From contig CAWBTE010000006.1 of the NCBI GenBank assembly GCA_963791615.1, forward strand, positions 930,001-994,000: a stretch of DNA of 64,000 nt. The letters are read 5' to 3'. This DNA comes from CAILZL01 sp963791615. Its GTDB lineage: Bacteria > Pseudomonadota > Gammaproteobacteria > Steroidobacterales > Steroidobacteraceae. Position numbers and translations under genes: made by a program. The notes under the pieces were generated by a model that searched no databases, was not told where the DNA came from, and saw nothing but the letters and a program-made list of their open reading frames with translations. The stretch's first letter is position 1; each line of letters begins with the position of its first letter. Of the stretch, positions 25,176 to 34,749 are shown one piece after another.

Positions 25176-28038
25176 ATGTCCGAGATTCGAATCCGCGGCG
25201 CCCGCACCCATAACCTGCGCAATATTGATCTGGATCTGCCGCGTGACAAGCTGATCGTGCTGACTGGATTATCCGGCTCCGGCAAATCATCGCTGGCGTT
25301 CGACACGATTTATGCCGAAGGCCAGCGTCGCTATGTGGAATCACTCTCGGCGTACGCGCGGCAATTTCTGTCGATGATGGAAAAGCCGGACGTGGACACC
25401 ATTGAAGGCCTGTCACCGGCCATTGCCATTGAGCAGAAGTCCACCTCGCACAATCCGCGCTCCACGGTGGGCACGGTTACCGAAATCTATGACTACCTGC
25501 GTTTGTTATATGCCCGCGCCGGCACGCCGCGCTGTCCTGATCATCACATTGACCTCACCGCACAGACGGTCAGCCAGATGGTGGATCAGGTGTTGCAACA
25601 ACCTGAAGGCACGCCGCTGCTGTTGCTGGCCCCCATGATTCAGGAACGCAAGGGTGAACACGGCCAGGTGTTCGATGAACTGAAGGCGCAGGGTTTTGTG
25701 CGCGCGCGCATCGACAACCGCGTACATGAGCTGGACGCGCTGCCCAAACTCGACCCGAAGAAAAAACACAGCGTCGATGCCGTGGTGGATCGCTTCAAGG
25801 TGCGTGCCGATCTGGCGCAACGGCTGGCGGAATCGTTTGAAACCGCGCTGCGCCTGTCCAATGGCACCGCACGGGTGGTGGAGATGCTGGATGAAGGCAG
25901 CAAGAAATCGCCGCAGGAATGGGTATTCTAGTAACCGATTCGCCTGCCCTGAATGCGGCTACTCGCTGGTGGAACTCGAACCGCGTCTGTTTTCATTCAA
26001 CAATCCGTCTGGCGCCTGTCCGGCCTGCGATGGTCTGGGCGTGCAGGAATTCTTCGACCCGAAGCGCGTGGTACATCATCCCGAGCTGTCGCTGGCCGGT
26101 GGAGCGGTTCGCGGCTGGGATCGGCGCAACGCTTATTACTTCCAGCTGATTCAATCACTGGCCAAACATTTCAAGTTTGACGTGGAAGCCGAATACAAGA
26201 GCCTGTCCGTCAGTGTGAAAAAACTGCTGCTGGAGGGCACTACCGAGAAAATAGAATTCCGTTACATCGATGCCAAGGGCGGCATGACCAAACGTGCTCA
26301 CGCATGGGAAGGCATCCTGCCCAACATGCAGCGTCGTTATCGCGAAACCGAATCGATTGCTGTACGCGAAGAACTGCGCAAGTACCTGAGCACCCGTCCC
26401 TGCTCCGATTGCGGTGGCACGCGTCTGAATCGCGCCGCCTCAAATGTGTTTGTGGCGAATCACGCGGTGCCGCAGATCACGTCGATGAGTGTCGGCAACG
26501 CGCTGGCCTTCTTTGATGACCTGAACCTGCCCGGCTGGCGCGGCGAAATCGCCAGCAAGATCCGCAAGGAAATTGCCGATCGCCTGCGCTTTCTCGCCAA
26601 TGTGGGCCTGGAATACCTGACACTGGATCGCAGCGCCGAAACGCTGTCTGGCGGTGAAGCACAACGCATTCGTCTGGCCAGCCAGATTGGTTCGGGTCTG
26701 GTGGGCGTGATGTACATTCTGGATGAACCCTCCATCGGCCTGCATCAGCGCGACAATGATCGGCTGCTGAAGACACTCATCCATCTGCGCAATCTCGGCA
26801 ACACCGTGATTGTGGTGGAACACGATGAAGACGCGATTCGCCATGCCGACCATGTCGTGGATCTCGGCCCCGGTGCGGGCATACATGGTGGCGAAATCAT
26901 TTCGCAGGGCACACCCGATCACATCATCAACGACCCCAGCTCCATCACCGGACAGTTTCTGTCCGGCAAACGCGCCATTGCCGTACCCGCTCTGCGTAAT
27001 CCGGTGCAGAAGGATCGTCATTTGCGCGTCGTGAACGCCACCGGCAATAACCTGCGTGGCGTGACGGTGGATTTTCCCATCGGCCTGATGACCTGTGTCA
27101 CCGGCGTGTCGGGCTCGGGGAAATCCACGCTGGTAAATGACACGTTATTGCAACATGTAGCGCGCCAGCTTAACGACAGCAGCGTCGATGCCGCGCCCTG
27201 CGACGCTATTGAAGGACTGGAACATATCGACCGTATTGTCGATATCGACCAGAGTCCGATTGGCCGCACGCCGCGCTCCAACCCGGCGACATACACCGGC
27301 GTATTCACACCCATTCGCGAAATCTATTCGCAAACCTCCGAAGCGCGCGCCCGTGGTTACGAGATGGGCCGCTTCAGTTTCAATGTGAAGGGTGGTCGCT
27401 GCGAGGCCTGCGAAGGCGATGGCGTGATCAAGGTGGAGATGCATTTCCTGCCCGACATGTATGTGCCCTGCGATGTCTGCAAGGGCAAACGCTACAACCG
27501 CGAAACGCTGGATATCCACTTCAAGGGCAAAAGCATTCACGAAGTGCTGGAAATGACCGTGGAAGATGCACTGGTATTTTTCAGCGCCGTGCCCACCATC
27601 GCCGGCAAGCTGCAAACCCTGATGGATGTGGGACTGTCCTATGTGCGACTCGGTCAGAACGCCACCACGTTATCGGGTGGCGAAGCACAGCGCGTCAAGC
27701 TGGCCAAGGAGCTGTCCAAACGCTCCACAGGTCGCACGTTGTACATTCTCGACGAACCCACCACCGGCCTGCACTTTCACGACATCGAACAGCTGCTGAA
27801 AGTGCTGCATCGACTGCGCGATGAAGGTAATACCGTGATCGTCATCGAGCACAATCTCGATGTCATCAAGACCGCGGACTGGATTATTGATCTGGGCCCG
27901 GAAGGTGGCAGTGGCGGTGGCGAAATCATCGGCTGCGGTACGCCGGAACAACTGGCCAGACATCCACAGTCACATACCGGCCACTATCTCGCGCCGGTAC
28001 TGCTGCGCGCGCAGAAACCGGTCAAGAAGAAACGCTAG
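25176..28038 (+). CDS. uvrA: Excinuclease ABC subunit A, +1 frameshift near 25929
   Basis: DNA damage sensor of nucleotide excision repair, a dimeric ATPase that loads UvrB. Both ATPase modules are present: P-loops GLSGSGKSSLAF and GVSGSGKSTLVND, signatures LSGGEAQRIRLA and LSGGEAQRVKLA. Zinc modules include CPECGYS/CPACDGLG and CEACEGDG/CDVC. The frame breaks at GGGTATTCTAG (25921-25931); dropping one base joins QEWVF to SNRFACPECGYSLVELEPRL and gives 953 residues. I start at ATG 25176 (MSEIRIRGARTHNLRN), as in homologues. No LexA-type box is seen upstream. The stop shares CTAG with the convergent gene. Confidence 0.93.
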
Positions 28039-28559
28039 CGGGCAACTGGCCGCATCGGTGTCGAGTCGAAGTACTGTTTTACTTCGCCATTTTCAGCGCG
28101 CTCGCGGTATTGTCCCGCCGAACATTGCCGCACCACGCTGCGCCAGAAGGCAATGGCATCCTTGTTGGTGTGATTTTCGATAATTTCCCAGCGACCAGCA
28201 AAGCGCTTGAAAATGAGCTGAACCGCTTCCCGGCCAATACCACGTCGACGCTGGTTGGCCGCCACGAAAAACTCGGCCATCCGGAAATCCAGCTGTCCAC
28301 GCTGTATTGGAGACGGCTTGCCGACCACCGCAAAGCCGATAGGCACGTCATCACGCATGAACACCAGCGGGGTTGAACTGTCATCATTGAACCAGCGCGC
28401 CAGCATGTCCGGCTCACGATCACCGAACTCACCGTGCACAGGAAATACACCGGTATTCATCGACACCGACATCAGTGTTTCCAGATACTCGGGAAACATG
28501 CTTTCGATAAAGCTTCGCGCTTCTGGTGAGTAACGCGCGTCACGCAGACTGATGGTCAC
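28035..28559 (-). CDS. GNAT family N-acetyltransferase
   Basis: A 174-residue GNAT-fold protein. The acetyl-CoA-binding motif is FVAANQRRRGIGREAVQLIF, preceded by MAEFFV, and a late strand carries WEIIENHTNKDAIAFWRSVV, as in many ribosomal-protein or small-molecule acetyltransferases. The substrate is unknown. Its stop overlaps the uvrA stop: both TAG codons lie within the same 4-nt CTAG palindrome. Confidence 0.85.
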   Translation of the reverse strand: MTISLRDARYSPEARSFIESMFPEYLETLMSVSMNTGVFPVHGEFGDREPDMLARWFNDDSSTPLVFMRDDVPIGFAVVGKPSPIQRGQLDFRMAEFFVAANQRRRGIGREAVQLIFKRFAGRWEIIENHTNKDAIAFWRSVVRQCSAGQYRERAENGEVKQYFDSTPMRPVAR

Positions 28560-28593
28560 GGTTGAATCCTTTAACAGCTACCGGAAATCAAAA

Positions 28594-28621
28594 GGGCGGA
28601 TGGACTTTCATCCATCCGCCC
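28594..28621 (-). terminator. Terminator after the lipoprotein gene
   Basis: An 11-bp perfect stem (28594-28604 with 28611-28621) and 6-nt loop, followed on the minus strand by a TTTTGATT stretch. It lies about 42 nt past the lipoprotein stop. Confidence 0.85.
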
Positions 28622-28663
28622 GTATCAGCAGATAATCACCAGAAGATGATTACGTGGTGACTA

Positions 28664-28924
28664 TTACTTGGCAGCAGCGGACGAAGCCATGCTGGACACG
28701 GCAGCAGCCGCATCGGTAGCAGCACCTTCAACAGCGGCAGCAGCGTCGGTAGCAGCGCCTTCAACGGCGGCAGCAGCACCTTCAGCAGCAGTAGCAACGG
28801 CTTCAGCAGCAGGAGCAGCGGCTTCAGCAGCAGCTTCGACAGGAGCAGCAACTTCTTCCTGCTTGGCGCAGGCAGACAGGACGAGGGCAGCAACGAGGGC
28901 GCTGATTACGAATTTTGCGTTCAT
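28664..28924 (-). CDS. Alanine-rich small lipoprotein
   Basis: An 86-residue protein with a lipoprotein signal peptide: MNAKFVISALVAALVLSAC, where LSAC is the lipobox and Cys19 the lipidated residue. The mature part is more than half alanine and contains a repeated AAAVEGAATDA unit (two clear tandem copies, with related shorter units before). It probably forms a long amphipathic or coiled-coil helix on the outer membrane, similar in style to Lpp-like spacers, but no function can be assigned. A promoter and a terminator flank it, so it is monocistronic. Confidence 0.82.
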   Translation of the reverse strand: MNAKFVISALVAALVLSACAKQEEVAAPVEAAAEAAAPAAEAVATAAEGAAAAVEGAATDAAAAVEGAATDAAAAVSSMASSAAAK

Positions 28925-29009
28925 GTGTGTACTTCCAGATTTAAGAGTTGAACCGGGTTCGATATCTGTCAACACTCTGCGGCAAGGCCACAACGTATTG
29001 AGCGGCGCG

Positions 29010-29038
29010 ATTCTAGTAACTTTATTTTGTGTTTTGAA
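29010..29038 (-). promoter_or_regulatory. Sigma70-type promoter of the lipoprotein gene
   Basis: On the minus strand, -35 TTCAAA (29033-29038), 17-nt spacer, -10 TAGAAT (29010-29015). The start of transcription should lie near 29003, leaving a leader of about 80 nt. The gap 28925-29262 otherwise holds only the rplQ terminator. Confidence 0.65.
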
Positions 29039-29213
29039 TAACAAATCTAAACAATGCTTCAAACGTGAAAGTGCCGTGAAAATTCACCCACTGCTTTGAC
29101 GTATTTTTTACATTCAAACCTGCCTGGTTGCCCATGAGCGACGCAGGTTGCGCAAACCAATGCCACTTATGCGCAACCACTGCACACCATTCAGCAAAAC
29201 GCACCAACAAAAA

Positions 29214-29233
29214 GGCCGGGTGATTGCCCGGCC
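29214..29233 (-). terminator. Intrinsic terminator of the ribosomal superoperon
   Basis: A 7-bp GC-rich stem (29214-29220 with 29227-29233) with 6-nt loop and a five-T run on the minus strand, 29 nt after rplQ. It marks the end of the ribosomal protein cluster. Confidence 0.9.
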
Positions 29234-29262
29234 TTTTACTCAACGATGTCTATGCGACTGCC

Positions 29263-29760
29263 TCAGCCTTCAGCCTGCTTCTTCTTTGCGCGAGGCTTCT
29301 TGGCAGGTGCCTCTGCTGCAGCCTCGGCGGCAGGAGCAGCCTTCTTTGCAACACGCTTGGCTTTCTTGGCTGGTGCAGCTTCAGGAGCGGCTTCCACCGC
29401 CACGGGCTTGTCAACCAGCTGCATCAGCGCCATCGGTGCAGAATCGCCCGGACGCGGATCCATCTTCAGGATGCGGGTGTAACCACCCGCGCGGGCCTTG
29501 AAACGAGGACCCAGGTCTTCAAACAGCTTGGTCACCACCGCTTCATCGCGCAAACGGGCAAAGGCCACACGACGGTTGGCCTGGCTGTCACGCTTGCCGA
29601 GGGTGATCAGGGGCTCCACCACGCGACGTAATTCCTTGGCCTTGGGCAAGGTGGTACGAATGGTTTCGTGCTGCAACAGCGAAGCTGCCATATTCTTCAG
29701 CATCGCGCCGCGATGTGAGGAGTTGCGGCTTAATTGCCGGCCGGAAAGTTGGTGACGCAT
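29263..29760 (-). CDS. rplQ: 50S ribosomal protein L17, long basic C-terminal tail
   Basis: Ribosomal protein near the exit tunnel. The core is standard: MRHQLSGRQLSRNSSHRGAM, then LPKAKELRRVVEPLITLGK and a C-terminal GGYTRILKMDPRPGDSAPMA. At 165 residues it is about 38 longer than the E. coli protein; the extra tail is made of Ala, Lys and Pro (AAPAKKAKRVAKKAAPAAEA). It is the last gene of the alpha operon. Confidence 0.96.
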   Translation of the reverse strand: MRHQLSGRQLSRNSSHRGAMLKNMAASLLQHETIRTTLPKAKELRRVVEPLITLGKRDSQANRRVAFARLRDEAVVTKLFEDLGPRFKARAGGYTRILKMDPRPGDSAPMALMQLVDKPVAVEAAPEAAPAKKAKRVAKKAAPAAEAAAEAPAKKPRAKKKQAEG

Positions 29761-29817
29761 GGTTCTACTCTAAATACTCAGGTGAGCCGCACAGCCGATG
29801 CCATGCAGCCCGGCAAA

Positions 29818-30819
29818 TCAGATGATGCTGCGCTCGTCTTCACGACGCAGGCTGACCGGCGGCCAGCTGTCCAGACGCATGCCCAGACTCAGACCGTGGC
29901 TTTCCAGCACTTCCTTGATTTCGGTCAGTGACTTCTTGCCCAGGTTAGGGGTGCGCAACAGCTCGACCTCAGTCCGCTGCACCAGATCACCGATGTAGTG
30001 AATGTTCTCTGCCTTGAGGCAGTTGGCGCTACGTACGGTGAGTTCCAGTTCGTCCACGGGACGCAACAGAATCGGGTCATACAGCTCTTCGGCGGTCTTG
30101 CTGGTGCCTTCTTCCTGACCCTGCAGATCCACGAACACCGACAGCTGATCCTTGAGGATCGAGCCGGCACGGCGGATGGCTTCTTCCGGATCAATCGTTC
30201 CGTTGGTTTCGATATCGATCAGCAGCTTGTCCAGGTTGGTACGCTGCTCAACACGCGCCGCTTCCACCGTGTAAGTGACGCGACGGATCGGGCTGAACGA
30301 GGCATCCAGCTGCAGGCGGCCGATACTGCGCGTGGCGCCTTCGACATTGGCCTGGGTAGCCGGGCGGTAGCCACGGCCTTTCTCGATCTTCAAGGTCATG
30401 CTGAGCTCGCCAGCCTTGGTCAGGTTGGCAATGACCAGACCCGGATTGATGATTTCCACATCGTGATCCAGCTGGATGTCGCCTGCGGTCACCGGGCCCG
30501 GGCCCTTCTTGTATAGGCGCAGCTCAGCCACGTCGCGGGAATTCAGACGCACTGCGACCAGCTTGAGGTTCAACAGGATGTCGACCACGTCTTCCTGCAC
30601 ACCTTCGACACTGGTGTATTCATGCAGTACACCGTCGATTTCGACTTCGGTAATGGCCGCACCGGGCATGGAAGACAACAACACACGACGCAGGGCATTG
30701 CCCAGCGTATGGCCAAAACCGCGTTCAAACGGCTCAATCGTAACCTTGGCATGACGCGGTGTGGTGGGAGTCACCTTCACAACGCGTGGCTTCAGGAGTT
30801 CAGCACCGAATGCCTGCAT
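29818..30819 (-). CDS. rpoA: RNA polymerase alpha subunit
   Basis: Alpha subunit, 333 residues: N-terminal dimerisation domain (ERGFGHTLGNALRRVLLSSM), a linker near 235-250, and the C-terminal DNA/activator-binding domain (LELTVRSANCLKAENIHYIG, TPNLGKKSLTEIKEVLESHG). I start at the ATG of 30819, which has AGGTGA 5 nt upstream; ATG and GTG at 30825 and 30828 are also in frame. It lies between rpsD and rplQ, as in E. coli. Confidence 0.97.
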   Translation of the reverse strand: MQAFGAELLKPRVVKVTPTTPRHAKVTIEPFERGFGHTLGNALRRVLLSSMPGAAITEVEIDGVLHEYTSVEGVQEDVVDILLNLKLVAVRLNSRDVAELRLYKKGPGPVTAGDIQLDHDVEIINPGLVIANLTKAGELSMTLKIEKGRGYRPATQANVEGATRSIGRLQLDASFSPIRRVTYTVEAARVEQRTNLDKLLIDIETNGTIDPEEAIRRAGSILKDQLSVFVDLQGQEEGTSKTAEELYDPILLRPVDELELTVRSANCLKAENIHYIGDLVQRTEVELLRTPNLGKKSLTEIKEVLESHGLSLGMRLDSWPPVSLRREDERSII

Positions 30820-30887
30820 GGACATCACCTATATTTAGAGGAGCAACCGGCGCATGAGATCCATCGACCTCAGCGCCGCACCGCAAA

Positions 30888-31511
30888 TTACTTCGAGTAC
30901 AACTCAACCACGAGGTTTTCGTTGATATCCGGGAGAATGTCTCCACGGTCAGGCAACTGCTTGAGTACGCCAGTGAACTTCTTCTCGTCCACTTCCACCC
31001 ACTGCGGAAAGCCCATCTGGCCCTTGATCGTCAGGGCGTTCTGGATGCGCGCCTGCTTCTGTGCATCTTCGCGCACGGTCACCACGTCACCGGCCTTGCA
31101 CTGATAAGAAGCGATATTGACCAGTTCGCCATTGACGGACACGCCTTTGTGGCTGACCAGCTGGCGGGCTTCAGACCGGGTGGACGCAAAGCCCATGCGA
31201 TAGACCACGTTATCCAGACGGCCTTCCAGCAGCTTCAGCAGGTTTTCACCCGTAGCGCCCGGACGACCGGCCGCATGGGTGTAATAACCACGGAACTGAC
31301 GCTCGAGAATGCCGTACATGCGGCGCAGCTTCTGCTTTTCGCGCAGCTGCAAGCCATAGCTGGACAGACGGGTCTTGCGCTCGCCCTTCACGCCACCGGG
31401 TGGCACTTCGAGTTTGCACTTGGATTCCAGCGACTTGACGCCGCTCTTCAAAAACAGGTCTGTACCCTCACGACGGGACAGCTTGCACTTGGGACCGATA
31501 TAACGAGCCAT
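30888..31511 (-). CDS. rpsD: 30S ribosomal protein S4
   Basis: Primary 16S-binding protein of 207 residues, also the usual translational repressor of the alpha operon. It starts MARYIGPKCKLSRREGTDLF, and carries the S4 RNA-binding domain MGFASTRSEARQLVSHKGVS. It ends VVELYSK, as expected. Confidence 0.98.
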   Translation of the reverse strand: MARYIGPKCKLSRREGTDLFLKSGVKSLESKCKLEVPPGGVKGERKTRLSSYGLQLREKQKLRRMYGILERQFRGYYTHAAGRPGATGENLLKLLEGRLDNVVYRMGFASTRSEARQLVSHKGVSVNGELVNIASYQCKAGDVVTVREDAQKQARIQNALTIKGQMGFPQWVEVDEKKFTGVLKQLPDRGDILPDINENLVVELYSK

Positions 31512-31551
31512 TTCTAATTCCTCACACCCTTACAGGCAACCCGGGCAGGCA

Positions 31552-31962
31552 TTACACGCGACGCTTTTTGGACGGGCGACAGCCGTTGTGCGGAATAGGT
31601 GTGACATCCGCAATATTGGAAATCTTCAGACCACAGGCGTTCAGGGCGCGCACTGCCGATTCGCGACCCGGGCCAGGGCCCTTGACGCGTACTTCAACGT
31701 TTTTCAGGCCATGTTCCTGTGCGGCATTGCCTGCCTTTTCGGCGGCCACCTGCGCAGCGAAAGGCGTGCTCTTGCGCGAACCACGGAAACCCGAACCACC
31801 CGAGGTCGCCCAGGACAAGGCATTGCCCTGACGATCCGTGATCGTGATGATCGTGTTGTTGAAGGAAGCGTGCACGTGAGCGATACCATCGGTCACATGC
31901 TTCTTCACTTTCTTGCGGGTTTTGCCCGCAGCGGCAGTCGCCTGTTGCTTGTTGTCAGCCAT
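31552..31962 (-). CDS. rpsK: 30S ribosomal protein S11
   Basis: A 136-residue platform protein of the small subunit. Core motif VHASFNNTIITITDRQGNAL and C-terminal TPIPHNGCRPSKKRRV are diagnostic. The ATG at 31962 (MADNKQQATAAAGK) was chosen; an upstream in-frame start adds seven residues without family support. Confidence 0.97.
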   Translation of the reverse strand: MADNKQQATAAAGKTRKKVKKHVTDGIAHVHASFNNTIITITDRQGNALSWATSGGSGFRGSRKSTPFAAQVAAEKAGNAAQEHGLKNVEVRVKGPGPGRESAVRALNACGLKISNIADVTPIPHNGCRPSKKRRV

Positions 31963-32037
31963 TAGCCCTAAACCCGTATGCAAACTGTTACTTCAGACTG
32001 GCCGTCATTCAACAGCCAGTGCTCTTACTTGCCCGCT

Positions 32038-32415
32038 TTACTTGCCAGGGGGCGCATTCATCTTGACCGCCGCCTTGCGCGGACCCTTGCGGGTACGGGC
32101 ATTGGTGCGGGTGCGCTGACCGCGCATCGGCAGGCCACGACGATGACGAATGCCGCGATAGGTACCCAGATCCATCAATCGCTTGATGTTCATGGAAGTT
32201 TCGCGGCGCAGGTCACCCTCAACCGTCAATTTGGCGACCTGGGCGCGCAGTGCAGTCACTTCCGCGTCAGTCAGGTTCTTGACCAGCGTTTCCGGCTTGA
32301 CGCCGGCAACTTCACAGGCATTCCTTGCCTGGGTACGGCCCACACCAAAAATATGAGTCAAACCGACCCATACATGTTTGTTCATTGGAATATTGACGCC
32401 AGCAATGCGGGCCAT
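32038..32415 (-). CDS. rpsM: 30S ribosomal protein S13
   Basis: Head protein of the small subunit, 125 residues. MARIAGVNIPMNKHVWVGLT, GIRHRRGLPMRGQRTRTNAR and the short tail GPRKAAVKMNAPPGK identify it. It opens the alpha operon after rpmJ. Confidence 0.98.
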   Translation of the reverse strand: MARIAGVNIPMNKHVWVGLTHIFGVGRTQARNACEVAGVKPETLVKNLTDAEVTALRAQVAKLTVEGDLRRETSMNIKRLMDLGTYRGIRHRRGLPMRGQRTRTNARTRKGPRKAAVKMNAPPGK

Positions 32416-32502
32416 CTTGACCTCTCCCGGCTCGAAAAGCGCGGAACTCTAAACTAAAAAAGGTGGTAACTCAATCCACCAACCCATTTGGCAGTTCAGC
32501 CA

Positions 32503-32616
32503 TTAACCCTGACGCTGCTTGTGGCGGGCATCAGTGCAAATGACATAAACAATGCGCCGACGACGCACGATCTTGCAGTTCTTGCAGATCTTCTTGACCG
32601 AAGCACGTACCTTCAT
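32503..32616 (-). CDS. rpmJ: 50S ribosomal protein L36
   Basis: A 37-residue protein reading MKVRASVKKICKNCKIVRRR and ending CTDARHKQRQG. The zinc-binding set C-x2-C ... C-x4-H is complete (C+ type), so no zinc-free paralogue is implied here. It sits between secY and rpsM, its usual place. Confidence 0.96.
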   Translation of the reverse strand: MKVRASVKKICKNCKIVRRRRIVYVICTDARHKQRQG

Positions 32617-32685
32617 GACTCTCTCTCCACTACTGCGCGCTGCCGGAGCGCCCGCGCAGGCCAGAAACCTTCAATTCTCAGCGAT

Positions 32686-34035
32686 TCAGTTCTGCTTGCC
32701 GTAGCCGCGCAGATTGGCTTTCTTCATCAGCCCTTCGTACTGGTGCGACATCAGATGCGCCGCCACCTGGGCCTGAAAATCCATGATCACCACCACCATG
32801 ATCAGCAGCGAGGTGCCACCGAAGTAGAACGGCACGCTGAACTTGGCCACCAGAAACTCGGGCAACAGACAGACCGCGGTCACGTACAGGGCACCCCAGA
32901 CGGTCAGACGGGTCAGCACCTTGTCGATGTATTCACCGGTGTGCTGGCCAGGGCGGATTCCGGGGATGAACGCACCCGACTTTTTCAGGTTCTCGGCCGT
33001 TTCCCGGGAGTTGAACACCAACGCCGTATAGAAAAAGCAGAAAAAGATGATCAGCAACCCGTACAGCAACATGTGTACCGGCTGACCGGTGGTCAGTGAG
33101 GCGGACAGCTGGGTCAGGAAGTTCTGCACCACGCCGGGTTCGCTGGCATTGCCAAACCAGTTGGCGATGGTGGCCGGGAACAGCAACAGGCTGGAGGCGA
33201 AAATAGGCGGAATCACGCCCGACATGTTCAGCTTGAACGGCAGGTGGGTGCTCTGGCCCATCATCATGCGGCGGCCCTGCTGGCGCTTGGCATAGTTGAC
33301 CTGAATCTTGCGCTGACCCCGTTCGACGAACACCACGAAGTAGGTCACCGCCACCACCATGGCGAAAATGAAGAAAGCGACCAGCGCGTTCATTTCACCA
33401 TTGCTGACCTGCTGCAACGTGCCGCCAATGGCGGCCGGCAGACCGGCGACGATACCCGCCAGAATGATCATGGAAATACCGTTGCCCAGACCACGCTCGG
33501 TGATCTGTTCACCCAGCCACATCAGGAACATGGTGCCAGCGGTCAGGGTGGCGGTGGCGATCACGATGAACTGCACCCCGGCATTAAGCACAACACCTTG
33601 ACTCTGGAAGGCCGATGCGGCGCTGGCGCCCTGCAGAACCGCCAAGCCCACGGCGCCATAACGCGTGTACTGGGTCAACTTGCGACGACCGGCTTCGCCT
33701 TCTTTCTTCAGGGAGGCGAACTGCGGCATCACCACACCCATCATCTGCACGATGATCGAGGCAGAAATGTAGGGCATCACGCCCAAGGCAAAAATCGACA
33801 GGCGCTCCAGCGCACCGCCGGAGAACATATTGAACATGTCCAGCAAGGTGCCCGACTGGTCAGCAAAGAACTGGGCGAGCGCCGCCGAATCAATACCCGG
33901 CACCGGAATGAAGGTACCAATGCGGTACACAATCAGACTGCCCACCAGAAACCACAGGCGCTGACGCAGTTCAGCGAAACGAGTCATTTCGCCGAGCGCA
34001 CCCACGGAACCTGGATTTGTTGGTTTGTTAGCCAC
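32686..34035 (-). CDS. secY: Preprotein translocase subunit SecY
   Basis: Ten-helix channel protein of the Sec translocon, 449 residues. Landmarks are PGIDSAALAQFF, the plug region near residues 60-70, GIDSAALAQ-type first loop, and the cytoplasmic loop KRQQGRRMMMGQSTHLPFKL. It lies between rplO and rpmJ in the spc operon, and partners SecE encoded at 60458. Confidence 0.98.
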   Translation of the reverse strand: MANKPTNPGSVGALGEMTRFAELRQRLWFLVGSLIVYRIGTFIPVPGIDSAALAQFFADQSGTLLDMFNMFSGGALERLSIFALGVMPYISASIIVQMMGVVMPQFASLKKEGEAGRRKLTQYTRYGAVGLAVLQGASAASAFQSQGVVLNAGVQFIVIATATLTAGTMFLMWLGEQITERGLGNGISMIILAGIVAGLPAAIGGTLQQVSNGEMNALVAFFIFAMVVAVTYFVVFVERGQRKIQVNYAKRQQGRRMMMGQSTHLPFKLNMSGVIPPIFASSLLLFPATIANWFGNASEPGVVQNFLTQLSASLTTGQPVHMLLYGLLIIFFCFFYTALVFNSRETAENLKKSGAFIPGIRPGQHTGEYIDKVLTRLTVWGALYVTAVCLLPEFLVAKFSVPFYFGGTSLLIMVVVIMDFQAQVAAHLMSHQYEGLMKKANLRGYGKQN

Positions 34036-34062
34036 GTTGGTCTTTATGCGCGATGCTGCGGA

Positions 34063-34512
34063 TTATTCCGCAGCGTCGGCCTCAATCTTGCCGCCTGCCG
34101 CTTCGATTGCAACACGCGCACCCTTGGTGACATGCACGCCGCGAACGGTCAGCGCCTTGCTGACTTCACCGGAAGCCACTACACGTGCACGCAGCACCTG
34201 CAACGGAATCAGGCTGGCCGCCTTCAGGCTCTCTACCGTCACCACCACGCCATCCGCCAGCTTGTGCAGCTCGCTCAGACGCACTTCAGCTACCGTTTTC
34301 GCCATCTTGGAACGGAAACCCACCTTCGGCAGACGACGCTGCAAAGGCATCTGGCCGCCTTCGAAGCCCACCTTGTGGTAACCACCCTTGCGCGCGCGCT
34401 GTCCCTTCACACCGCGGCCGCAGGTCTTGCCCTGGCCAGCGGATGCGCCACGACCAACGCGCAAACGCGTCTTGCGGGCACCGGGGGCGGAAGTAATGGT
34501 ATTCAGTTTCAT
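34063..34512 (-). CDS. rplO: 50S ribosomal protein L15
   Basis: A 149-residue large-subunit protein. MKLNTITSAPGARKTRLRVG, GRGASAGQGKTCGRGVKGQR and the domain VVTVESLKAASLIPLQVLRA are typical. The next gene in transcription is secY. Confidence 0.98.
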   Translation of the reverse strand: MKLNTITSAPGARKTRLRVGRGASAGQGKTCGRGVKGQRARKGGYHKVGFEGGQMPLQRRLPKVGFRSKMAKTVAEVRLSELHKLADGVVVTVESLKAASLIPLQVLRARVVASGEVSKALTVRGVHVTKGARVAIEAAGGKIEADAAE

Positions 34513-34541
34513 ATCAACCTCAATCTGCCGAGCGCCATCGC

Positions 34542-34745
34542 TCAGACTTCTTCAACCTGCAACATGTGGTTAGCCGACACAATCATGCCGCGCACTTCGG
34601 GTGTGTCAGTCACAACCCGGCTCTGGCGGATACGGCGCAGGCCGAGACCGCGGACGGTTTCCTGATGCGCCTTGAGCTGGCCAAAGATGCTCTTGATGAG
34701 CGTGACCTTGACCTGCTTGCTGCTTACTACTGGTTTCTTGGCCAT
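34542..34745 (-). CDS. rpmD: 50S ribosomal protein L30
   Basis: A 67-residue protein: QVKVTLIKSIFGQLKAHQET, VRGLGLRRIRQSRVV. The ATG at 34745 (MAKKPVV) follows the rpsE stop by 4 nt and gives the family length. Confidence 0.96.
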   Translation of the reverse strand: MAKKPVVSSKQVKVTLIKSIFGQLKAHQETVRGLGLRRIRQSRVVTDTPEVRGMIVSANHMLQVEEV

Positions 34746-34749
34746 GGTA

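Noticed and set aside
33244..34665. A 473-codon plus-strand frame opposite secY and rplO
   Set aside because: Spans several real ribosomal genes in antisense and has a His/Gln-rich composition with no motif.
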